From the NCBI GenBank assembly GCA_013817655.1, contig JACDCJ010000058.1, positions 1 to 9,881 on the forward strand: a stretch of 9,881 nt of DNA, given 5' to 3'. Shown piece after piece: positions 5,627 to 9,881 of this stretch. Source of the DNA: Actinosomnolentus pattersoniae (SeqCode). GTDB taxonomy: Bacteria; Actinomycetota; UBA4738. A program made the translations under genes and the position numbers. Positions within the stretch are counted from its first letter, which is position 1. Each line of letters opens with the position of its first letter. The notes under the pieces were generated by a model that saw only the letters and a program-made list of their open reading frames with translations, was not told where the DNA came from and made no database searches.

Positions 5627-6940
5627 GTGTACTCAGTGCACGACTGGGCCGAAGTCCACCGGCTCCACCGCGAAGGCCTCCCGCAAGCGGGCATCGCCAG
5701 ACGGTTGAAGATGAGCCGCAACACGGTGAGCCGCTTGCTCAAGCTCTCGGACCCGCCCGCCTACGCCAGGGCTGCGGGGCCCTCCATGCTCGACCCCTAC
5801 AAGGACGAGATCGCGGCGATGCTTGGAAGCGACCCCAAAGTCGCGTCCACGGTGATCCTGGAGCACCTCCGCCGGCGGGGGTACCCGGGCGGAAGGACGA
5901 TCCTGAAGGACCACCTGGGCGAGGTCCGACCCCAGTTCCTGGCCGCCCGGGCCTTCCAGCGGACGAGCTACCTCCCCGGGGAGCTCTCCCACGGCGACTG
6001 GTGGCACACCGGGCAGCACATCCCGGTGGGCAAGGGCGCGACCAGGGAGGCGTTCGGGTGGGTGATGACCCTTCCCCACTCGGCCGCACACGCCGTGGTG
6101 TACAGCTTCTCCATGACCATGGCCGACCTGTTGGCCGCCCTCCTGCGGTGCTTCGAGCGCCTGGGCGGGGTGCCGGAAGCGATCGCCGTGGACAACGACT
6201 CTTCCATCGTGGCCACCGGCAAGGGCCGGACGGCTGTCCTGCACCCCGAAGTGGCCGCCCTCACCGGGCACCTGGGGTTGAAGGTGATCGTCCTGGAGCC
6301 TGGCAAGCCCGAGTCCAAGGGCCAGGTGGAGCGGACCAACGGGTACCTGGAGACCTCGTTCCTGCCGCTCCGCACGTTCGCCAGCCTCGCCGACCTGCAG
6401 GCCCAGTCCGATCACTGGACGACCGAGGTCGCCTACCGCCGTCATCACCGACGGGTCGGCGCAAGGGTCGGCGAGGCATGGATGGTGGAGAAGGGGTACT
6501 TGCAAGCCCTGCCCGATCTCCTCCCCGACGTCGATCGTCGCACCGAGGTCCGGGTCACTAAGGACGGGTTCATCCGGGTCGGGAACGTCGACTACTCCGT
6601 CCCTCCCGGCCTTTCGGGGCGCAGGCTCGGGGTCAGGATCTCCCCGGCCGAGGTGATCGTGCACCTGGAAGGCAAGGAGATCGCCCGGCACGCCAGGAGC
6701 TACGTGCCCGCTGATGTGGTGCTGGCGCCTGCCCATGCCCGGGCCCTCCGCCTGGCCAGGAAAGCGAGGTCCCGCCTGCGGGGCGGCGATGTCGAGGTCC
6801 CCGTGGTCGACCTGGGCCGCTACGACCGGGCGTTCGGCATCTCCCCAGCTCGTGTCGTGGACCAAGATGTCGATCCCGCCTCCGAAAACGGCTCCTGGGG
6901 CTTCTCAGAGGGCCGTTCTGTCGAGGAGGTGGCCAGGTGA
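5627..6940 (+). CDS. istA: IS21-family transposase IstA
   Basis: A 437-residue DDE transposase that cuts and joins the element's ends. The N-terminal helix-turn-helix is at about residues 17-38 (GLPQAGIARRLKMSRNTVSRLL) for end recognition. The integrase-like core has a candidate catalytic triad of Asp124 (SHGDWWHTG), Asp189 (IAVDNDSS) and Glu235 (SKGQVERTNGYLE), the last in the family's usual lysine-glutamate context. The C-terminal part (about 310-380, RVTKDGFIRVGNVDYSVP) is the beta-rich Mu-like domain. GTG 5627 follows GAGGGGAGGAAGG, a good ribosome site, and gives the family's standard MYSVHDWAEVHRLHREG opening. The length is normal for IstA and no frameshift is seen. Its stop overlaps the istB start. 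Confidence 0.95.
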   Translation: MYSVHDWAEVHRLHREGLPQAGIARRLKMSRNTVSRLLKLSDPPAYARAAGPSMLDPYKDEIAAMLGSDPKVASTVILEHLRRRGYPGGRTILKDHLGEVRPQFLAARAFQRTSYLPGELSHGDWWHTGQHIPVGKGATREAFGWVMTLPHSAAHAVVYSFSMTMADLLAALLRCFERLGGVPEAIAVDNDSSIVATGKGRTAVLHPEVAALTGHLGLKVIVLEPGKPESKGQVERTNGYLETSFLPLRTFASLADLQAQSDHWTTEVAYRRHHRRVGARVGEAWMVEKGYLQALPDLLPDVDRRTEVRVTKDGFIRVGNVDYSVPPGLSGRRLGVRISPAEVIVHLEGKEIARHARSYVPADVVLAPAHARALRLARKARSRLRGGDVEVPVVDLGRYDRAFGISPARVVDQDVDPASENGSWGFSEGRSVEEVAR

Positions 6941-7701
6941 GCGGCTCGGGTGCGGAGGTGGCGTTCCTGGCTCGAGCCCTGAAGGCTCCTCGGGTGGCGG
7001 CCCTGGCGGCATCACTGGCCGAACGAGCCAGGGAGGAGGGATGGGACTACGAGCACTACCTGGTGCAGGTCCTGGGGGAGGAGGTGGCCTCCAGGGAGAG
7101 CCACGGCGGGGCGGCCAGGGTGAAAGCGGCCCGGTTCCCCCAGGTGAAAACCCTGGACGACTTCGACTTCTCCTTCCAGCGCTCGGTGAAGCGCCAGGCC
7201 ATCAGCCATCTCGCGCAGCTGGACTTCCTGCGGGAGGCCACCAACGTCATCTTCCTGGGACCGCCGGGGACCGGGAAGACCCACCTGTCGATCGCGCTGG
7301 GGGTCCAGGCTGCCCGCAGGGGCTACCGGGTGGCCTTCGCCACGGCCCAGGGATGGGTGCTCCGCCTTGCAGCGGCCAAGCGGGCCGGCAGGCTGGAGGA
7401 GGAGCTGGAGCGCCTCGGCCGGATCCCCCTGCTCATCTGTGACGAGGTGGGCTACATCCCGTTCGACCCGGAGGCGGCCGCCCTGTTCTTCGCCCTGATC
7501 TCTTCGCGGTACGAGCGGTCATCGATGATCGTGAGCTCGAACAAGAGCTTCTCGGCCTGGGCCGAGATCTTCGGGGACCCCGTCGCCGTTGCCGCCCTGG
7601 TCGACCGTCTGGTGCACCACGCCGAGGTCATGGTCCTCAAGGGAGAGAGCTACCGGCTGAAGGGCAAGGGAAAGGAGGTGATGGGCTCAGAGAGTCCGTA
7701 G
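6937..7701 (+). CDS. istB: IS21-family helper ATPase IstB
   Basis: A 254-residue AAA+ (DnaC-like) ATPase that works with IstA in target choice and transposition. Walker A is GPPGTGKTH (residues 108-116) and Walker B is LLICDE (165-170), followed by the family's VGYIPFD. Further on are FFALISSRYERSSMIVSSN (sensor-1-like region) and the C-terminal VDRLVHHAEVMVLKGESYRLK, both diagnostic of IstB. The GTG start (6937) overlaps the istA stop as GTGA, so translation is coupled. The stop (7699-7701) abuts the inner copy of the right-end repeat with no spare sequence. Length and motifs are intact, so it is probably active. Confidence 0.95.
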   Translation: MSGSGAEVAFLARALKAPRVAALAASLAERAREEGWDYEHYLVQVLGEEVASRESHGGAARVKAARFPQVKTLDDFDFSFQRSVKRQAISHLAQLDFLREATNVIFLGPPGTGKTHLSIALGVQAARRGYRVAFATAQGWVLRLAAAKRAGRLEEELERLGRIPLLICDEVGYIPFDPEAAALFFALISSRYERSSMIVSSNKSFSAWAEIFGDPVAVAALVDRLVHHAEVMVLKGESYRLKGKGKEVMGSESP

Positions 7702-7753
7702 CTGCTCAGTATTCAACCGGCCGATTCTGCCCATTTTTCGACCGGCGTTGACA
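7702..7753 (-). repeat. IS right end: two inverted 25-bp-spaced repeats
   Basis: Read inward on the minus strand, GCCGGTCGAAAAATGGGCAG (7746-7727) and GCCGGTTGAATACTGAGCAG (7721-7702) mirror the left-end pair, again 25 bp apart. The outer copy is the more diverged (AATGGGCA against ACTGAGCA). Confidence 0.8.
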
Positions 7754-7909
7754 CTCGGGGACGGTCGTACGCTGCTCGACTTCAACTACGCGTACAACCC
7801 CTACTGCGCGTACAACCCAGGATGGCGGTGCCCCATCCCGCCGATCGAGAACCATCTCACCGTTGCGATCAGGGCGGGCGAACGCAGCTATCCGGACGTG
7901 AAGCCCTGA
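7754..7909 (+). pseudogene. C-terminal fragment of a DUF1684-type protein, 5' part lost at the IS
   Basis: Directly after the insertion sequence, an open frame of 51 codons plus TGA reads LGDGRTLLDFNYAYNPYCAY, then NPGWRCPIPPIENHLTVAIRAGE. The LDFNxAYNPxCAY ... CP.PP.EN.L..A..AGE pattern is the characteristic C-terminus of DUF1684 proteins, normally well over 150 residues long. There is no start codon of its own, and most of the protein is missing. It is not the continuation of the zinc-ribbon gene on the other side of the element. The duplicated AYNP motif (GCGTACAACCC at 7790 and 7808) is part of the family signature. It is non-functional as it stands. Confidence 0.75.
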
Positions 7910-7975
7910 GCGATGGCCCAGATGACATCCCTGGGAATCGGGCGCGCCCTTCTGCGTCCGTGCAAGAAGGCGCTT

Positions 7976-7989
7976 CATCGCGCGCGATG
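7976..7989. promoter_or_regulatory. 14-bp perfect palindrome upstream of cupredoxin gene
   Basis: CATCGCGCGCGATG is a perfect palindrome ending 20 bp before the cupredoxin ATG and next to its ribosome site. It may be an operator, or an RNA hairpin affecting translation, or chance in GC-rich DNA. The rest of 7910-8009 shows no gene. Confidence 0.3.
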
Positions 7990-8009
7990 GGAGGTGAGGT
8001 GCAGTCAAG

Positions 8010-8396
8010 ATGACCGGTCGGGTGCTCGCCACCGCGGCGGCGCTCGCGCTGACCATGGCCGCGTGTTCCGCCGGCAACGGCGACGTCTCCGCGGATGCGA
8101 CGAGTGGCGCCGGCACGGGGGAGGTCTCTGGGGGGGCGATCACGCTCGACGCGAGCGAGTTCGCGTTCTCCCCGACCTGCGTCCAGGCCGGTGGCGGCCA
8201 GAGTCTCAAAGTCACCGTGACGAACGGCGGCTCGGCGCTGCACAACCTCAGCGTGGAGTCGCTTGGGATCGACGAGGACGTGCAAGCGGGCGAGTCGATC
8301 ACCGTCGAGCTGACGCTTCCCGACTCCAGCGCGGTGCCGTTCGTCTGCAAGTACCACGTCGCCAACGGCATGCAGGGGGCGTTCTTGACCGGGTGA
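8010..8396 (+). CDS. Cupredoxin-domain lipoprotein
   Basis: A 128-residue exported copper protein. Residues 1-19 form a lipoprotein signal (hydrophobic AAALALTMAAC, lipidated Cys19), followed by a Gly/Ala/Ser linker (20-42). A single cupredoxin domain follows (about 43-128): ITLDASEFAFSPTCVQAGGG, VTVTNGGSALHNLSV, the VQAGESITVEL turn, and VPFVCKYHVANGMQGAF. All four type-1 copper ligands are present: His78, Cys113, His116 and Met121, so it should bind copper and shuttle electrons or store copper outside the membrane. Cys57 is an extra cysteine. The start at ATG 8010 has GGAGGTGAGGTG upstream. The next gene begins 30 bp downstream, so the two are probably one operon. Confidence 0.88.
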   Translation: MTGRVLATAAALALTMAACSAGNGDVSADATSGAGTGEVSGGAITLDASEFAFSPTCVQAGGGQSLKVTVTNGGSALHNLSVESLGIDEDVQAGESITVELTLPDSSAVPFVCKYHVANGMQGAFLTG

Positions 8397-8426
8397 CGTT
8401 GCAACCAACGAGGGAGGTGGTGCTTC

Positions 8427-8921
8427 GTGAGGAGGGATCAGCTCAACCGGCGGGCATTCTTCGCGCTCGCAGGGCGGCGGGGCGTTGGACTGGGGCTTGC
8501 GGCCACGTCACTGCCGGCGATCCTGGCCGCGTGCGGCAACGACGACGAAGGCGGCTCGGCCGCGACGCGATCGCCGACGGCGTCTCCGCAGGCGGCGAAA
8601 GGTACTCCGATCGTGGGGGACGTGATCGACCACGCGCTCACCTCGTCGGACTGGCAGGGCGCGTTCGGGTGGGTGCGGCTGCGGCTGCACCCGGCCGTCG
8701 TCGACGGTGGGGACGCCTGGTACATCCGTACCGACGCGTCCGATGAGACCTATGCAGGTCGCGAGGGCCTCGTCTTCGTGCCGAAGATCGCGAGTCTGGC
8801 GGGCGCCGGAGCTGCAGGCGCGGCCTTCGTGTTCACCAACGGCGCCGACGGCCAGCCCACCGTGCTCTCGAGCGAGCCGGCCGCGACGACTACAGCCCGG
8901 CCTGGCGGATCCACGAGGTGA
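8427..8921 (+). CDS. Tat-type lipoprotein with duplicated domain, N-terminal part (frameshifted)
   Basis: The 5' part of a secreted protein partnering the cupredoxin. GTG 8427 follows GGGAGGTGG with 7-nt spacing. The leader has a twin-arginine motif NRRAFFAL (residues 7-14), a hydrophobic stretch and a lipobox AILAAC (Cys36), so it is exported folded and lipid-anchored. After a Ser/Thr/Ala linker, a domain runs from about residue 58 (GTPIVGDVIDHALTSSDWQG) to VFTNGADGQPTVLSSEP. After Glu-Pro the frame goes wrong (AATTTARPGGSTR), while the next frame gives GRDDYSPAWRIHEVTW, so the true protein continues at 8881 onward. Loss of one G in CCGGGCC near 8878-8883 would explain this. It resembles DUF7482-type proteins, by memory only. 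It is a mutation or an assembly error; residues past 150 are not native. Confidence 0.75.
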   Translation: MRRDQLNRRAFFALAGRRGVGLGLAATSLPAILAACGNDDEGGSAATRSPTASPQAAKGTPIVGDVIDHALTSSDWQGAFGWVRLRLHPAVVDGGDAWYIRTDASDETYAGREGLVFVPKIASLAGAGAAGAAFVFTNGADGQPTVLSSEPAATTTARPGGSTR

Positions 8922-9559
8922 CGTGGTCGGGCTCGCCCACGCTGCTCGGATCGGCGGACGACGTCCAAGCGGCGGCCGACGCCGGCGACCTCACGATCGT
9001 GACGAACGACGTGATCGCGAACATGCCGGTCGTCCAGTGGCCGGGCGGCGGGATGCCGGTCGATTCCGAGCTGTTGGACTACCTCGGCGGAGGTCAGCTC
9101 ATCGAGGCGCCCGACACCGGCCGCGGCTCGGTCCTGTTCAAGCTCCACGAGTGCTTCCCGGGGTCCCGGTACATCGTCTGCGACACGTCGGCACCGCCGA
9201 TGGCCGAGGGGATGGCCATCAACGGGTCACCACGACTGGCCGCAGCGTCGGGGGCGGGCGCCACCGGCCGAGTGAACGTTTTCATGGGGGGCATCGAGGG
9301 CTCCGGGCCGATGGGCGGGCAGCCTTCGGTCTTCGACTCCTCGGCGGGCGAGCCCGCGTGGAGCCCCTACTGGGACCACATGACATACGTTTGGCAGAAG
9401 GACGCGGACGCGCGGGTGCTCACAAGCGAGTCTGAGGTCCACGAGGTGCGGGACGCCGGCGAACTGGATGAGTTCCCGGGCACGCCGGACACGGGCGGCG
9501 AGATCTTCACCGTGAACTGCCCCGTCCCGGTCGTGGCGCCGAACACGTTCACAGGGTGA
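8918..9559 (+). CDS. Tat-type lipoprotein with duplicated domain, C-terminal part
   Basis: The 3' part of the same protein; the coding frame really begins near 8881, upstream of the nominal GTG at 8918, because GRDDYSPAWRIHEV is clearly native. Residues below count from 8918. The visible blocks are TIVTNDVIANMPVVQWPGGG (26-45), SVLFKLHECFPGSRYIVCDT (71-90) with His77, Glu78, Cys79 and Cys88 as possible metal or disulfide residues, then APPMAEGMAINGSPRL. Next comes a second copy of the upstream module, GGQPSVFDSSAGEPAWSPYW (133-152) through VLTSESEVHEVRDAGELDEF, ending in NCPVPVVAPNTFTG. No catalytic motif is recognised. Its neighbourhood suggests a periplasmic or cell-surface redox or copper role, but that is inference. 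Confidence 0.7.
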   Translation: MTWSGSPTLLGSADDVQAAADAGDLTIVTNDVIANMPVVQWPGGGMPVDSELLDYLGGGQLIEAPDTGRGSVLFKLHECFPGSRYIVCDTSAPPMAEGMAINGSPRLAAASGAGATGRVNVFMGGIEGSGPMGGQPSVFDSSAGEPAWSPYWDHMTYVWQKDADARVLTSESEVHEVRDAGELDEFPGTPDTGGEIFTVNCPVPVVAPNTFTG

Positions 9560-9580
9560 GCCTCGAGGGAAAGGACTCAC

Positions 9581-9625
9581 ATGCCAGTGACGATCGAGTC
9601 GAGCCCTGGGGGAGCACCTGCCTGA
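9581..9625 (+). pseudogene. Aborted start of a third operon gene
   Basis: ATG 9581 follows GAGGGAAAGGAC (a plausible ribosome site) 22 bp after the lipoprotein stop, but the frame (MPVTIESSPGGAPA) stops after 14 codons. The spacing suits a third operon gene that was lost or fused to unrelated debris. Confidence 0.3.
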
Positions 9626-9707
9626 ACGCGGCTGCGTCCCGAGCAAGTTCCTCATCCACCGGGCGCGCGTGGCGCATGTGGTGCGGACCTCGGCCCGGTT
9701 CGGGGTT
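9598..9707 (+). pseudogene. Fragment of a flavoprotein disulfide reductase (active-site region), frameshifted
   Basis: In one frame VEPWGSTCLN (9598-9627) and, after losing one base, GCVPSKFLIHRARVAHVVRT (9630-9689) then SARFGV. Together these give the TCLN(R)GCVPSK redox-active disulfide signature of the pyridine nucleotide-disulfide oxidoreductases (mercuric reductase, dihydrolipoyl dehydrogenase and kin); the cysteine codons are at 9619 and 9633. The missing base falls in the Arg codon (AAC-GC-GGC). The N-terminal FAD-binding Rossmann strand and everything after the first helix are absent, so this is a remnant about 36 codons long. Which family member it came from cannot be told. Confidence 0.65.
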
Positions 9708-9737
9708 CGCGGGCTGTGTCGGCGGGTCGGATCCGGA

Positions 9738-9803
9738 ACGCTCACAATCAGCCCATGGGGGCTCCGGGAGGGTCTGGTGCTCGAGGTGATCCGCGGGGAG
9801 TGG
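9738..9803 (+). pseudogene. Possible C-terminal remnant of a Ppx/GppA-type phosphatase
   Basis: In the same frame as the reductase piece, TLTISPWGLREGLVLEVIRG (9738-9797) resembles the C-terminal 'WGLREGLxLE' end of exopolyphosphatase/GppA proteins. The match is short and from memory. The frame runs on to a TGA at 9867-9869 with no further recognisable sequence. Confidence 0.3.
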
Positions 9804-9842
9804 GCGATCCCGCGAAGCAGCGCCAACTCCGTTCCTCGAAGC

Positions 9843-9863
9843 CGGGAGCCGCTTCGGCTCCCG
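9843..9863. terminator. Strong hairpin, possible terminator without T-run
   Basis: CGGGAGCCG (9843-9851) and CGGCTCCCG (9855-9863) form a perfect 9-bp GC-rich stem with a CTT loop. No T-tract follows on either strand, so it is either a hairpin-only terminator as in many high-GC bacteria or a mobile/structural repeat. Confidence 0.5.
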
Positions 9864-9881
9864 ACTTGAGCGCGGTCACCC

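Larger units (their letters stand above)
5510..7753 (+). mobile_element. IS21-family insertion sequence (istA-istB), complete-looking
   Basis: A 2,244-bp element bounded by imperfect inverted ends beginning TGTCGTCGCCGGTTGAAGA (left) and TGTCAACGCCGGTCGAAAA (right, read inward), so it has the 5'-TG...CA-3' termini usual for this family. Each end carries two repeat copies 25 bp apart. Inside are istA (transposase) and istB (ATPase helper) overlapping by GTGA. Both genes are intact. The flanks give no target duplication (left ...CGACGTA, right CTCGGGG...) and belong to two different broken genes. The boundaries are inferred from terminal symmetry plus the points where the flanking gene similarity stops, so they could be off by a few bases. 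Confidence 0.85.

Noticed and set aside
5633..6865. A 410-codon open frame on the minus strand opposite istA
   Set aside because: It is a shadow produced by GC-rich third positions of the well-supported transposase; its composition (Gly/Asp/Val/Pro/His-rich) matches no family.
7790..7818. Direct repeat GCGTACAACCC (two copies, 18 bp apart)
   Set aside because: It encodes the duplicated AYNP within the DUF1684 signature AYNPYCAYNP, so it is protein-level, not a mobile or regulatory repeat.
8918..8921. GTGA overlap taken as a true stop/start coupling of two genes
   Set aside because: The second frame is clearly coding upstream of 8918 (DYSPAWRIHEV), so this is a frameshifted single gene.
9560..9842. 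Possible tRNA before the GC-rich hairpin at the window end
   Set aside because: No cloverleaf with a GTTCRANYC T-arm and matching acceptor stem could be built; the region reads better as protein gene fragments.
1..9881. CRISPR array or tandem short repeats
   Set aside because: No regularly spaced repeats other than the paired 25-bp-spaced IS end repeats were seen.

Overview
This is a GC-rich bacterial window, most likely from an actinomycete-like or other high-GC soil or environmental lineage. The reasons are strong G/C bias at third codon positions, frequent GTG starts, several genes that appear leaderless (a -10-like box 6-8 nt before the start codon), and an RES/Xre module and a DinB-like protein of actinobacterial flavour. 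The taxon cannot be fixed from sequence alone.

Layout, left to right. (a) 1-1342: the 3' end of an ABC exporter ATPase, convergent with a DinB-like protein; the two stop codons share one CTAG. (b) 1390-2570: an RES/Xre toxin-antitoxin operon, antitoxin first, with a GTGA overlap and a TATAAT box whose expected transcript start is the antitoxin GTG itself. (c) 2586-3670: a GNAT acetyltransferase (minus) and a small DUF1761-type membrane protein (plus), divergent from each other. (d) 3657-4218: a second toxin-antitoxin pair on the minus strand, Phd/YefM antitoxin and RelE/ParE toxin. (e) 4396-5509: an N-terminal piece of a double zinc-ribbon, coiled-coil protein whose middle region resembles Mrr-type restriction nucleases, cut off by (f) 5510-7753: a complete-looking IS21-family element (istA and istB, TG...CA ends, two 25-bp-spaced repeats at each end). 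(g) 7754-7909: the C-terminal 51 codons of an unrelated DUF1684-type protein. (h) 8010-9559: a secreted copper/redox-looking pair, a cupredoxin lipoprotein followed by a Tat-type lipoprotein carrying an internal duplication and an apparent one-base frameshift. (i) 9560-9881: gene debris (a piece of a flavoprotein disulfide reductase with a frameshift, possibly a Ppx/GppA tail) ending in a strong hairpin.

How it fits together. Two toxin-antitoxin modules, a probable restriction-type nuclease remnant and an insertion sequence within about 6 kb look like a decayed accessory or defence-type region between housekeeping-type genes. The insertion sequence joins two half-genes that do not belong together and has no visible target duplication, so it marks a deletion or recombination junction rather than a simple insertion. 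The right part encodes an extracytoplasmic cupredoxin/lipoprotein operon whose downstream gene has been lost or scrambled. I see no clearly new complete system. The least-described items are the double zinc-ribbon nuclease remnant and the duplicated Tat lipoprotein paired with the cupredoxin.
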